A stretch of DNA of 64,000 nucleotides from NCBI RefSeq assembly GCF_900110075.1, contig NZ_FOCJ01000012.1:62001-126000 (forward strand), given 5' to 3'. The stretch's first letter is position 1. Each line of letters begins with the position of its first letter. Positions 1-9,118 of this stretch are shown here, one piece after another. The notes beneath the pieces are model-generated. The model was given only the letters and a program-made list of their open reading frames with translations. It made no database searches and was not told where the DNA came from. Origin of the DNA: Paenibacillus sp. OV219. GTDB taxonomy: Bacteria > Bacillota > Bacilli > Paenibacillales > Paenibacillaceae. The position numbers and the translations under genes are program-made.

Positions 1-887
1 TTTCGCAGATAGTTTTGAAAGGAGATACCAACAATCTCTTTGAAGCATTCGCTGAAATAGCTCCGGCTTACGCTGACCTCGCGCGCCACTTGGTCCAGAT
101 GAAGATCCTCACTCAGATGCTCCCGGATATAATGGGCTGCCCGAAGGATCGCCTCGATGATTTCAATCGAGTACTGCGACAGCTTCTGTTCATTCTGGAA
201 CCAAGCTCGCAGTGCGATGATCTCCGTGTGCCATTCTGACAGCGTAACGATGGAAGCTGACGCTACCTTCCGCTCTTCCGGCAGGATCGGATTCAGCTTA
301 TGGAGCAGTTTCTCGCTAGCTTCTTGTACAGCTTCAAGCTTCAGCTTGTGCTGGCTCATATATTCGGTCAGCTTGGCAAACTTGCTAGCATCTCTAAGCC
401 AGTCAAACGGCATCATTGCCGCCATGATCCATGCCTGTTCTTCAGGTGATGCAGACTGCTGCCGCTGGCCGCCTTGATCGTTCGGATGGTTAGTACGCTG
501 CTTTAATTCAAACTGAATCCGCTTCGTAATCCGCTCCAGCACTTCTTCCAGCTTTACCTTCTCGAGCTGAATCTTTGCAATATAATCAATCGCCCCAAGA
601 CGGAGCGCTTCCTGAACCAATTCGAAATCCTGATGATAAGACAGCACCACAATAAATAGGTTCGGATAGAGCTCACGAACCTGCCGCATCAGATCGATTC
701 CTGATAAGACCGGCATCGCGAGGTCCGTTATGAGCAGATCAACCTCATTCTCCTGCAGAAATTCAAGCGCCTTCTCCCCATTACTTGCTTCACCGACCAC
801 CTGTAATCCGAACTGATTCCAAGGGAGCAGGTTCATTAAGCCTGTCCGCGCCAAACGATCATCATCAACGATAAGTACGCGCATCAT
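1..887 (-). CDS. Response regulator, CheY-AraC type (YesN-like), C-terminus cut by window edge
   Basis: Cytoplasmic DNA-binding response regulator paired with the kinase encoded just downstream. The start at 887 overlaps the kinase stop as ATGA (884-887), so the two genes are translationally coupled. The receiver domain fills residues 1-120 (acidic IVDDD near the N-terminus, phosphoacceptor Asp about 55 in ITDLAMP, conserved Lys in DYIAKIQL). After a short linker the AraC helix-turn-helix begins (HLDQVAREVSVSRSYFSECF) and runs off the left edge, so only the last part of the second helix-turn-helix is missing. The linker is shorter than in the two complete regulators in this window, giving an estimated full length near 350 residues. 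Regulators of this kind normally control an adjacent sugar ABC importer, presumably left of the window. Confidence 0.88.
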   Translation of the reverse strand, partial: MMRVLIVDDDRLARTGLMNLLPWNQFGLQVVGEASNGEKALEFLQENEVDLLITDLAMPVLSGIDLMRQVRELYPNLFIVVLSYHQDFELVQEALRLGAIDYIAKIQLEKVKLEEVLERITKRIQFELKQRTNHPNDQGGQRQQSASPEEQAWIMAAMMPFDWLRDASKFAKLTEYMSQHKLKLEAVQEASEKLLHKLNPILPEERKVASASIVTLSEWHTEIIALRAWFQNEQKLSQYSIEIIEAILRAAHYIREHLSEDLHLDQVAREVSVSRSYFSECFKEIVGISFQNYLR

Positions 888-2653
888 AAGCTTTCACCTT
901 TCTTCATTGCATACATTCTAGGTAGTCGAAGCGTAATACACGTTCCTTCTCCTATTGCGCTTGTCATGTCAAATGCGGCTTGTCCGTCATATTGAGAATC
1001 GAATACGCGCTTCACATAGTAGACCCCGATTCCAAGCCCAATCCGATTCTGCTCTTCCGATTGCTTCTCGAGCAGCCGCGCAATCGTTTCTTGCGTCATA
1101 CCGCGTCCGTTATCGCGGATACGAATGATCATAAACGCGCCGCCATCCGGCTCCACTGTAACTTCAATGAGACCATTCTTGTCAAAATTCCCATGATAGA
1201 GAGAGTTTTCCACGAGCGGCTGCAAAATAAACCGCGGTACCAAGCAATTCTGCAGCTCCTCCCCGACTTCGATTGTGACGCTGAACTCGAAATCGTAGCG
1301 GATCTTCTGCAAGGTCAAATAATCCTTCAGCGCCTCCAGCTCTTCCGCGATCGTCGATTGCGGTCCCTTCTTGCCAAGGTTGTAATAGAGCAATTTATTC
1401 AGCGAGGTCGCGACGGTATCGATATCCTCTTGCCCCTTCAAACGAGCCAGCCATTGAATCGTATCGAGCGTATTATGAATAAAATGCGGGTTAATCTGGT
1501 ACAGCAGCTTCTCGACTTCAAAGTCAGCCCGGCGCTGTTCTTTCAAGGCGTTCTCTTCCAGCAGTTCCTTCACTCGGTCGCGCATCGTATCGAAATGCCG
1601 CATCATCGTATCAAATTCAACAATCGAGAATCGCGACAATGGCGTGTCAAAATCACTGTTCTCAACAAGCCGCATATCTTGATTGACCTTCCTCAGAGGC
1701 ACATAAACCATCCGCCAAATCGCCAAGGCGAATAAGGAGCAAAGCAATATAGAAATGATTAGAATGACCACGAGCTGCTCAATCCAGCGTATGACTTCTT
1801 TGTGATAGGCGGCCTTCGAGATGAGATACACCGCTTTCCAGCCTTGATTGCTCGCTGTCTCAAACACATAATAGCCTCTGGCTTCCTTGAGCTTGCCTGC
1901 CGAACTGTCACGCAGAATCGACCCAATCGGAAAATCAGCCGTATTCTCGCTGAATGTAACCCGGTTCTCCTGATCGACAATGAGACGATACTCGTTCATG
2001 CTATCCTCATGGCCCGTTTGATTGATTTTATCCCACAGCTTATAGCCCGTCTCGAGATAGACGTAGACGTTATTCTGATCTGGCATGACAATTTTTCGTG
2101 CGACAGATAGCACTTGAACGTCGCTGTACTGCCGATTCGTCAAATGCGGCCCGTAATAGGTGATCCCGTTCAGCTCGACGAGCCGAGGAAGCTTTACCAA
2201 GGAGAAGTCGGGATTTACCGTATAGTTCTGGTAAAGGATCTTCTTCTGATCTTCGAAATAATAGAAGAATAGTCCGAGTGTCGGATTCGTGCTGGATATA
2301 ATCGTTAAATCCTGCTGGATATCGTTGTTAATTTGTGTTTTCTTATAGAGGTCCTTTTCCGAAAGGAACTGACTAAGCTTCTTCCCAATTCTGCCGTCAT
2401 ACGCGAGGATTTGAGAGACGTTGTTAATGTTGGCGAGTGTATTCTCAAGCGACATCTGGTATAAATTCAGGTTGTTCTGGATGCCTGTCCGAATACGCTG
2501 ATCGAGCAGCGGATATACGCTCTTGTATGAGATGAAGATAACCAACAGAAGCGGAATGAGAACGTTAAAGCCTAAGATGATGAATAATCTATTCTTTAAT
2601 GTCTTCGGCCACAGGCCTGACATCGAAACTTTTATCCTGTTCTTTATGCTCAT
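884..2653 (-). CDS. Sensor histidine kinase, YesM-like
   Basis: Membrane sensor kinase of 589 residues. The reading frame is open to 2743, but ATG 2653 has a perfect AAGGAGG five bases upstream and puts the first membrane segment at residues 23-43. An extracellular sensor of about 245 residues follows, then a second membrane segment (about 290-316), a short linker, the His-kinase motif QINPHFIHNTL (phosphoacceptor His about 390) and an HATPase domain (FILQPLVENSLYHG, RDNGRGM, GLGIGVYYVKR). Its sensor is clearly related to that of the kinase at 30870-32639 (shared NP-LG-FYY and YGPH patches), so the two are paralogues. The signal is unknown, probably a sugar or a liganded binding protein. It is unusual that the kinase lies directly downstream of a chemoreceptor gene on the same strand. 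Confidence 0.9.
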   Translation of the reverse strand: MSIKNRIKVSMSGLWPKTLKNRLFIILGFNVLIPLLLVIFISYKSVYPLLDQRIRTGIQNNLNLYQMSLENTLANINNVSQILAYDGRIGKKLSQFLSEKDLYKKTQINNDIQQDLTIISSTNPTLGLFFYYFEDQKKILYQNYTVNPDFSLVKLPRLVELNGITYYGPHLTNRQYSDVQVLSVARKIVMPDQNNVYVYLETGYKLWDKINQTGHEDSMNEYRLIVDQENRVTFSENTADFPIGSILRDSSAGKLKEARGYYVFETASNQGWKAVYLISKAAYHKEVIRWIEQLVVILIISILLCSLFALAIWRMVYVPLRKVNQDMRLVENSDFDTPLSRFSIVEFDTMMRHFDTMRDRVKELLEENALKEQRRADFEVEKLLYQINPHFIHNTLDTIQWLARLKGQEDIDTVATSLNKLLYYNLGKKGPQSTIAEELEALKDYLTLQKIRYDFEFSVTIEVGEELQNCLVPRFILQPLVENSLYHGNFDKNGLIEVTVEPDGGAFMIIRIRDNGRGMTQETIARLLEKQSEEQNRIGLGIGVYYVKRVFDSQYDGQAAFDMTSAIGEGTCITLRLPRMYAMKKGESL

Positions 2654-2804
2654 GATGACCTCCTTGCTGTCTATCGCAATAACTATAGCGCAAATAATCA
2701 CGAAAATGTAACGATACGGATGAATCCGTAGGAAAGTGTACATTAACGCGTAAATTTCGGATGATTTTATACCCTGTGTGGAGAATGGCGAATCTCCTTA
2801 AACA

Positions 2805-2844
2805 GAGCAAGGGCCTTATCCTCCACAGGATAAGGCCCTTGCTC
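2805..2844 (-). terminator. Strong hairpin between chemoreceptor and kinase genes
   Basis: A perfect 17-bp stem (2805-2821 with 2828-2844) and a 6-base loop lie 10 bases past the chemoreceptor stop. The T-run is weak on either strand, so it may terminate incompletely or stabilise the 3' end. Confidence 0.65.
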
Positions 2845-2854
2845 TTGATTATGC

Positions 2855-4615
2855 TTACAGCTTAAACTTCTCGACTGCTTGCTGAAGCTCACCTGACATC
2901 CCGTTTAAGCGGGTTGCCGTCTCCGTAACCTCGGACATTGTAGCCAGCTGACGCTCAGAAGCGGCGGAGATGCTCTTCGTCATTTCCGATGTCATGCGGG
3001 ACTGCTCGGCCATCTCCGTAATGGAAGCTGACACTTCCTCGGAGCCTGCCGACATCTCTTCGGAAACGGCGGAGACATCTACCATTTGCGCAGCTACCAT
3101 CTGTACGGTGAGAGCAAGCTGCTGGAAGGCTTGATCCGCCTTCTGCACGACCGTTTCAATGGCCTCGACTTCCACCATGCCGCGATCCATCGCGACGAAT
3201 GCAGTTTGCGTCTCAAGCTGCACGCGACCGATCAGATCCTCGATTTGCTCTGACGATTGCTTGGACTGCTCCGCAAGGGTTCGAATCTCGCGCGATACGA
3301 CAGCAAAGCCGCGGCCATGTTCGCCTGCACGGGCAGCTTCGATCGAAGCGTTAAGAGCAAGCAGGTTCGTTCGATTCGTCACTTCCGCGATCATCTTCGT
3401 AATCGTGCCAATCTCTTCCGATAATGCCTTCAAGCTAGTCATCGCTTGTACGCCTTGGCGAATTTCGCTCAGCGCCTGCGTCATTTGCGTAAGGTTCTGC
3501 TGCATGTGCTGATTGCCTTCGGAGGTCCATTGCATCGCTTCTTCGGAGCCTCTCGACGATTCGCCAGCCGATTCCGCAATACGCTGGATACCAGTCGTAA
3601 TCTCATGCATGGCACGGCTGTTCTCTTGTGCCCCGACTAGCTGTTCATCGGAACGGGAGGATAGCTGCTCAATAGATCCAGAGATCGCCTGCGTTGCTTG
3701 TACCGTTTCCGCTGCGCCGTTCAACAATTTCTCTGAAGCTCCTGACACTTGCCGGGAAGATTCCGCGATATGCTCAATGAGCGAACGGAGATTGCCGATC
3801 ATCGCGTTGAAGTTCTCGCCAAGAAGTCCAACTTCGTTACGGCTCTTGATCGAAATTTGACCGGATAAGTCTCCATTCGCCGCATTCTGAGCAAGGGTGC
3901 TGAGGCGATTGATCCCGCGGAGGTTAATTCGCACCGAGATGGAGAGCAGGATCATAAAGACGACGAGTGCGATAACACCGGCAGTTATGCTTTCCATCAA
4001 ACGTTTATTTAGAATGGATTGAATGAGCTTATAATCAAAGTCCAGTCCGGCGAACGCGACGAGCTTGCCATCCTTGTCTCTAATCGCGCTGATGGCGCTG
4101 ATCCATGTACCAAGATCGTCCGTGTAAGGCGCCGTAACGCTGTATCCAGTTGCCTCGGCTTCCTTGAGCGCATCATATAGCGCGGGCTGAGGAACGTAAG
4201 ACATCGCAGGCAGTTCTCCGCCTTCGTAAAGCTCGGAATTAGACAATAAATTCAGCAGCGCAGGCTGCCCATCTTCTGTCGTCCATTCGGGATAGAACAT
4301 ATAGGCGTTCTCGACGAGGTCGGAAGACGCTGCTCGATCCATCTCTCCCTGTACCTCTGCAACCTCTGGAACGGTTTTATACGCTGCCGCATTCTTCTTC
4401 GATTCGACCTTCGATAACTCGATTTTGTCGGTTTGAAGCATGAGCGGGGAATGGAACATGCCCTCCACTGCATTCAATTCATCGTAAACTTGACTCGTCT
4501 GATGCCGGTAAGATACATAGGTCAATACGATGCATAGCAATAAACAACATACTCCGGCTAGTAGGGAAATACGAAAAGCAAGTGAACGAAAGTAAGAGAT
4601 TTTCATGACCTTCAT
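2855..4615 (-). CDS. Methyl-accepting chemotaxis protein
   Basis: Transmembrane chemoreceptor of about 586 residues that signals to CheA/CheW. First membrane segment about residues 16-34, periplasmic-side ligand domain to about 205 (Cache-like, with the typical [22 protein letters not shown] stretch in two parts), second membrane segment about 208-228, HAMP, then a long coiled-coil signalling domain whose tip reads [22 protein letters not shown] followed by [19 protein letters not shown]. The frame opens at GTG 4627, but GAGGAG abuts that codon; ATG 4615 is 11 bases from it and is the better start. It stands as a single gene with a hairpin at each end. The ligand cannot be read from sequence; the context suggests a sugar. 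Confidence 0.92.
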   Translation of the reverse strand: MKVMKISYFRSLAFRISLLAGVCCLLLCIVLTYVSYRHQTSQVYDELNAVEGMFHSPLMLQTDKIELSKVESKKNAAAYKTVPEVAEVQGEMDRAASSDLVENAYMFYPEWTTEDGQPALLNLLSNSELYEGGELPAMSYVPQPALYDALKEAEATGYSVTAPYTDDLGTWISAISAIRDKDGKLVAFAGLDFDYKLIQSILNKRLMESITAGVIALVVFMILLSISVRINLRGINRLSTLAQNAANGDLSGQISIKSRNEVGLLGENFNAMIGNLRSLIEHIAESSRQVSGASEKLLNGAAETVQATQAISGSIEQLSSRSDEQLVGAQENSRAMHEITTGIQRIAESAGESSRGSEEAMQWTSEGNQHMQQNLTQMTQALSEIRQGVQAMTSLKALSEEIGTITKMIAEVTNRTNLLALNASIEAARAGEHGRGFAVVSREIRTLAEQSKQSSEQIEDLIGRVQLETQTAFVAMDRGMVEVEAIETVVQKADQAFQQLALTVQMVAAQMVDVSAVSEEMSAGSEEVSASITEMAEQSRMTSEMTKSISAASERQLATMSEVTETATRLNGMSGELQQAVEKFKL

Positions 4616-4782
4616 GCTGCGATGCACTCCTCAGGCGTTGGTGTCTACGGTAGATTGTTGCTAACTGTCTCACAGTTACAACTTATGAGAAACTTTTCCT
4701 ACAATATATCACGAAGCAGCAATTGCCGAACACCAAAACCATATGTTGGAAATTACCGACGCGATACACGCAGTATCATACA

Positions 4783-4817
4783 GCAAGAGCCCCGTACGCA
4801 GTGTACGGGGCTCTTGC
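4783..4817 (-). terminator. Terminator-like hairpin after oxidoreductase
   Basis: A perfect 15-bp GC-rich stem (4783-4797 with 4803-4817) lies 19 bases past the stop of the oxidoreductase gene ending at 4836. It has no clear T-run on the minus strand. Confidence 0.6.
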
Positions 4818-4835
4818 CATTTACCATTTCGCCTT

Positions 4836-5822
4836 CTACAGCACAACCGGCTGTCCGAGCTTGTTCGATTCATAACCTGCAATCGCCACCTGCGCGGCTT
4901 TCAAGCCATCTTCGCCGGTAATCGGCACCGGCTTTCCCTGCACCAAGGCGTTCACGAAATCCTGAATCATATAGAAATCCATGTCGTCGCCCCAGAAGGA
5001 ATAGACCCCCTTGCCCGTTGCGTCGCTGAACAGATCGTTCTTCTGCGCGAGGCCGTCTACAGAAATAACACCCTTCGTGCCGACGATCTCCATCGTGACG
5101 TCGCCCCAGGTCGGGAACGATTTCGGACGGGACCAGCTCGTATCCAATACGGCGAATACGCCGTTATCGAACTTGACGTGAAGCATGCCGGCATCGTCGA
5201 CTGCCAGCCCTTCCGTGAACAGAGTTGCGGCATAAGCATAGACTTCCTTGACCGGCGACTGCAACACCCAGTTCATGAGATCCATGACATGGACCGTGTG
5301 GTCCAGAAGAGCTCCGCCGCCAGAGAGACTTGGGTCGACAAACCATCCACCCGGATTGCCGCCGTGATTCGTTCCTTTAATCGCAACAATCTCGCCGATA
5401 TCGCCACGATCAATCGCTTCCTTCGCGCTGATCACAGCTGCCAAGTAGCGACATGGGAAGGCCGTCATCAGCTGCACGCCATTCTCCTTGCATACGTCGA
5501 TCATCTGCTGCATCTCTTCTACCGATACGCCAAGCGGCTTCTCGCAGAGTACATGCTTCTTCGCTCTCGCCGCATCGATGACCAGCTTGGCATGATGCAC
5601 ATTCTCCGAGCATATGACGATTGCATCGACATCTTGGGCAAGAAGCTGCTTATAATCCGCATAGTACGGTATGCCATGACGCTCCGTAATATCTGCCACT
5701 CGGCTCTTGCTGTCATCGGCTATGCCGACGACCTGCACATCCGGCAGCTGCTGCAAACTATTGAAGTAACTGAAAGCATGTCCGTGTGCGAAGCTGATCA
5801 TGCCTACCTTTAACGTTGTCAT
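4836..5822 (-). CDS. Gfo/Idh/MocA family NAD(P)-dependent oxidoreductase
   Basis: Cytoplasmic 328-residue oxidoreductase probably acting on a sugar or cyclitol. An N-terminal Rossmann fold opens with KVGMISFAHGHAFSY, in which the usual GxGxxG glycine loop is replaced by an SFAHGH stretch, as in a known subgroup of the family. The catalytic EKPLGVS motif (Lys binds cofactor and substrate) and the C-terminal alpha/beta domain follow. GGGAGG lies nine bases before ATG 5822. It is second in a two-gene operon after the oxidoreductase at 5847-6824 (24-bp gap), and the pair is divergent from an AraC regulator. Such tandem pairs often interconvert a keto and hydroxy sugar, but the substrate is not identifiable. 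Confidence 0.87.
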   Translation of the reverse strand: MTTLKVGMISFAHGHAFSYFNSLQQLPDVQVVGIADDSKSRVADITERHGIPYYADYKQLLAQDVDAIVICSENVHHAKLVIDAARAKKHVLCEKPLGVSVEEMQQMIDVCKENGVQLMTAFPCRYLAAVISAKEAIDRGDIGEIVAIKGTNHGGNPGGWFVDPSLSGGGALLDHTVHVMDLMNWVLQSPVKEVYAYAATLFTEGLAVDDAGMLHVKFDNGVFAVLDTSWSRPKSFPTWGDVTMEIVGTKGVISVDGLAQKNDLFSDATGKGVYSFWGDDMDFYMIQDFVNALVQGKPVPITGEDGLKAAQVAIAGYESNKLGQPVVL

Positions 5823-5846
5823 GCTAGTGTCCCTCCCGTTTCATCA

Positions 5847-6824
5847 TCACAGTAATACGACTTTGCCTGTCTCCAAGGATTCGCGCGCAGCTGCTGCAAT
5901 TTCGAGCGCCTTGTACGCGTCATGTGCCGTCACAATTGGTTCGCTGCCTGTCTTAATACAACTCAGGAAGTGCTGCAATTCCTTATAGTAAGGATCGGTG
6001 AAGCCTGGGCTTTGCGGGATTTCCACGACCTTGTCTCCGCTCTGCTCCTGGGCCGATTTGCGAATCTGCAACGACTGCGACTTCATGCTGTCCGTGCTGA
6101 CTAACCCTCCCGAGCCGGCAAATTCAGCCGCATAACGGAACGAACCCGGGTAACCCCAGAATGCCTCCAAATTGGCGACGGCGCCGCTCTCAAATACCAG
6201 CGTAACTAATGCGTATTCGATCTCGCCGTTACAATGCCCCATCGCATACACGGACTTCGCCTCTCCAAGCGTCCATCGCATGAAATCAATGTCATGCACC
6301 ATGAGATCGACAATGACGCCGCCGCTTTTATCCGCTTCCTTAAACCAGCTTCTCGCTTCGCCTGGATGGCCTCCGACGCGGCGAGCATTGGCAACCCGGG
6401 CCTTGCCGATGAGACCGGCATCAACCTGCTGCTTGATCTGCGCGTATTCCGGGAAGAAGCGTACGACATGACCGATGAATAAGCGAACCCCATACTCCTC
6501 GCAGCATCGGATCATCTCTAGTGCGTCCTGCGGATGAAGCGCGATTGGCTTCTCGCAGATGATATGTTTGCCCGCAGCAGCAACCTTTACCACCAATTCC
6601 TTATGCAAGTAGGAAGGTACCGCAATGCTGACCACATCGAATTCGGCAGACAGGACCATCTCCTCAAACGAGCGGAACGCGGACGTATTCACCTTCTTCG
6701 CAGCATCCAACGCTAATTCATAATCGACATCGCAGACGCCAGTGAGTTCAACTCCGGGCATCTTCGCATAGCTCTGTGCATGGTACTGTCCCATGCCGCC
6801 GCAGCCAACAACAGCTACTTTCAT
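5847..6824 (-). CDS. Gfo/Idh/MocA family NAD(P)-dependent oxidoreductase
   Basis: A 325-residue cytoplasmic oxidoreductase with a standard Rossmann loop (VAVVGCGGMGQYHAQSY), the catalytic ICEKPIALHPQDA segment near residue 95, and the Gfo/Idh C-terminal domain with a VHDIDFMRW motif contributing a His/Asp pair. AAAGGGG lies ten bases before ATG 6824. It is the first gene of a two-gene operon with the oxidoreductase at 4836-5822, with which it shares fold but little surface sequence. The likely regulator is the AraC protein transcribed divergently from 6956. Substrate class is probably inositol-like or a hexose derivative, by family only. Confidence 0.88.
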   Translation of the reverse strand: MKVAVVGCGGMGQYHAQSYAKMPGVELTGVCDVDYELALDAAKKVNTSAFRSFEEMVLSAEFDVVSIAVPSYLHKELVVKVAAAGKHIICEKPIALHPQDALEMIRCCEEYGVRLFIGHVVRFFPEYAQIKQQVDAGLIGKARVANARRVGGHPGEARSWFKEADKSGGVIVDLMVHDIDFMRWTLGEAKSVYAMGHCNGEIEYALVTLVFESGAVANLEAFWGYPGSFRYAAEFAGSGGLVSTDSMKSQSLQIRKSAQEQSGDKVVEIPQSPGFTDPYYKELQHFLSCIKTGSEPIVTAHDAYKALEIAAAARESLETGKVVLL

Positions 6825-6955
6825 CTCTCAATCGCCCCTTTAGTTGGTGTATACTAGTTAAAGCTATCATAACGATTCTCTTAGACTTCATGTATGCCGA
6901 GTTTTGACTCGTTTATATCCAAATTTGCACTTACTAGATAAGGTGAGCGATTAAG

Positions 6956-7831
6956 ATGGAGACATTTCAAGAACCGATTCATTACCAGAATGAGCGCTTG
7001 TGCATGAAGGTTTGGCAGTTCACAGATTTCCGGACCAACCAGCCGCTCACAAGACAATGGCATTATCATAAAGAAGTAGAGCTCATTGTCGTACAAGAGG
7101 GCACGCTAGACATCCGTACGCCAGACAACACGTACATCCTCTCCCCAGGAGACGTCGTCCTTATCGGCTCCTCTCAGCTTCATCTCAGCAACAAAGTGGA
7201 TGATGGGCCACTCGTCTATATCGTGCTGCATCTAGATCTCAGGCCATATTTCGATGAAGCGATGATGGGGTATTACCGCCATTTTTCCGAAATAATCAGA
7301 CCGCTTGAGGATCTGAACTACATCTTTAGCGAGAATCCACGCACGAAGCAAGCAATCGGTCAGGTCATCATTGATATTCACGATGAAATGATGAACAAGA
7401 CCAAGGGCTATGAAATCGCGATGAGCATGTACGTCAAGCGGCTGCTTCTCACCCTCCTTCGCAATGACGGGCGCGAGCTGCTCCAGCCCTTCGAGCATGT
7501 TGACGCTGCGGTGATGCAGCCGATTCTCGACTATGTGGAAAGCCATCTGAGCAGCAAAATTGATATGGAAGAAGCAAGCCGAATCGCCGGTATGAGCTAC
7601 ACTTACTTCTCCAAGTTCTTCAAGAAATGCGTCGGCGTTTCATTTACCTACTACGTCAATAGGCAGCGCATTCGCAGAGCCGAGCAGCTTCTAATTACGA
7701 AGAACATGATTATCGGAGATATTGCCACTGAGGTCGGAATCGAGAATATGGCTCATTTCTATGAGCTATTCAAGCGATTCACAGGCTGCACGCCGAAGCA
7801 CTATTTGAGAAAGCTTAGACAATTGGTTTAA
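6956..7831 (+). CDS. AraC family regulator with cupin sensor domain
   Basis: A 291-residue cytoplasmic transcription factor. N-terminal cupin (about 20-120; WHYHKEVELIVVQEGT and LSPGDVVLIGSSQLH) binds the effector; C-terminal double helix-turn-helix (about 190-290; DMEEASRIAGMSYTYFSKFF and IGDIATEVGIENMAHFYELF) binds DNA. AGGTGA precedes ATG 6956. It is divergent from the two oxidoreductase genes, the classical arrangement for a local activator. Its 3' end overlaps the convergent P-loop kinase gene by 17 bp. Confidence 0.92.
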   Translation: METFQEPIHYQNERLCMKVWQFTDFRTNQPLTRQWHYHKEVELIVVQEGTLDIRTPDNTYILSPGDVVLIGSSQLHLSNKVDDGPLVYIVLHLDLRPYFDEAMMGYYRHFSEIIRPLEDLNYIFSENPRTKQAIGQVIIDIHDEMMNKTKGYEIAMSMYVKRLLLTLLRNDGRELLQPFEHVDAAVMQPILDYVESHLSSKIDMEEASRIAGMSYTYFSKFFKKCVGVSFTYYVNRQRIRRAEQLLITKNMIIGDIATEVGIENMAHFYELFKRFTGCTPKHYLRKLRQLV

Positions 7832-8354
7832 CGCTCAATGCAGCCAATATCTTTGATACGCACTCTTCCGTTGAATTTTCGTATGTATTGATCTCCACAT
7901 CGTATTTCATATGTTTATGTACAATTTCCAATTGTTCTTTGGCGATGCCGATATTTCTGTCACCACGGACGCGTTCGCGTCGTTCCAATTCTTCGAGCGG
8001 ACAATGTACACCGACATATAATACATCTTCATCCTTGAACTGCTCTAAGAAATCCTCGGCATCGCTTTCCGCATCTAAGACCGTATCAATAATGATGTTA
8101 AAAGAATATTCCGAGATCACTTTTGTCAGCCTGTGCAAGATAAAGGTTATAAAATGCAGATCATAGTTTTGGTTGTTTATGATGGACCATGTCGACGGAT
8201 CTTTTTTATAGTTACGCATTTTTGATATTAAGTCACCTAGATCGTCAAACCCTAATACGAAATAATTGGGCAATCTTTCCGACAGCATAGTGGCTATTGT
8301 AGATTTACCTGAACTTGAAACACCGTTCAAAAGGATAACTTCACCTTTAATCAT
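7815..8354 (-). CDS. P-loop kinase, chloramphenicol phosphotransferase-like
   Basis: A 179-residue soluble protein with Walker A (LNGVSSSGKSTIATML, residues about 8-23), an FDDLGD motif where chloramphenicol 3-O-phosphotransferase has its substrate-side acidic pair, and a lid segment rich in Arg (ERRERVRGDRNIG). Length and layout fit the CPT/zeta-toxin-like AAA kinases, which phosphorylate small molecules. Whether it acts on an antibiotic, a nucleoside or another metabolite is unknown. GAGAGGAAG precedes ATG 8354. It is a single gene, convergent with the AraC gene to its left and separated by over 100 bp from the TetR terminator to its right. Confidence 0.75.
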   Translation of the reverse strand: MIKGEVILLNGVSSSGKSTIATMLSERLPNYFVLGFDDLGDLISKMRNYKKDPSTWSIINNQNYDLHFITFILHRLTKVISEYSFNIIIDTVLDAESDAEDFLEQFKDEDVLYVGVHCPLEELERRERVRGDRNIGIAKEQLEIVHKHMKYDVEINTYENSTEECVSKILAALSVKPIV

Positions 8355-8455
8355 AGCTACTTCCTCTCTTCATGAATTTCAAAACTTTCCTTATACATTC
8401 GTCGCTAACCAACCACTTTCCTTGGCGCTGATGTCGCTGAGTGATACGAACAAAT

Positions 8456-8480
8456 AAAAAACCGTCCTTTATAAGGACGG
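8456..8480 (-). terminator. Rho-independent terminator of MFS-tetR operon
   Basis: A short GC stem (CCGTCCTT paired with AAGGACGG, 8462-8480) is followed on the minus strand by six T (8456-8461). It lies two bases past the tetR stop. Confidence 0.85.
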
Positions 8481-8481
8481 C

Positions 8482-9090
8482 CTACTCCAGTGATAATCCC
8501 TCTTCCAGCATAGCCAACGCTTCATCGACCTTCGTAATAAAATAGGCATCCTCATTGTCGAGACAATATTGCTGTACCGCCATAACTGCCCCCAGGATGG
8601 ATCCGGATAAAGTCATGATCTTGAAATCCTGCTTCGGAATGCCAAGCCGCTCGGATAAAATCTCCGTAAATATCATTAACGTATCATTCGTATGCAAGAG
8701 AGAAGCTGCCCGAAGCTCCGGAACGCTCATCGTCAGCCTTATTCGCTCTTGAAGCGCCGCCTTCTCTTCTTCCGAAATCTCGTCAAAGCCTTCCCGAATC
8801 GCTGCCCGGAACGCCTGAATCGGTGTCAGCTCAGGAGACTGCCTCTGAAAAGCACGGATGAGAACAGGATCGTAATCATCCTCTAGCACAAGCGCTTCCT
8901 TGGTCGCGAAATAACGGAAGAAGGTGCTCGGCGAAATCTCGCTCGCTTCGGCGATCTGCTCAATTGTGGTCGCCTGATAGCCCTGCTCCTTGAATAGACG
9001 CAGCGCGTGCTGTTGAAGCGTTAAGCGCGTCTTTTTCTTCTTCTTCTCGCGAAGTCCGATCTTCACCGGCTTTAGGTCACCAGGGGACAT
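8482..9090 (-). CDS. TetR family transcriptional repressor
   Basis: A 202-residue DNA-binding repressor. The helix-turn-helix spans about residues 35-65 (YQATTIEQIAEASEISPSTF then FRYFATKE), followed by an all-helical ligand domain. The frame opens at 9111, but ATG 9090 has GGAG eight bases upstream and removes an unlikely N-terminal extension. It is the second gene of an operon with the MFS pump (28-bp gap), so it probably autoregulates. The likely operator is the 15-bp palindrome at 10706-10720 on the operon promoter. The ligand is presumably a pump substrate. Confidence 0.9.
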   Translation of the reverse strand: MSPGDLKPVKIGLREKKKKKTRLTLQQHALRLFKEQGYQATTIEQIAEASEISPSTFFRYFATKEALVLEDDYDPVLIRAFQRQSPELTPIQAFRAAIREGFDEISEEEKAALQERIRLTMSVPELRAASLLHTNDTLMIFTEILSERLGIPKQDFKIMTLSGSILGAVMAVQQYCLDNEDAYFITKVDEALAMLEEGLSLE

Positions 9091-9118
9091 GGCCATAACT
9101 CCTATCTTCATTTCATAA

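Noticed and set aside
980-1735. 251-codon open frame on the plus strand
   Set aside because: Antisense to the histidine kinase, no start signal.
4743-5813. 356-codon open frame on the plus strand
   Set aside because: It is an antisense shadow of the oxidoreductase gene at 4836-5822 and has no ribosome binding site or recognisable domain.
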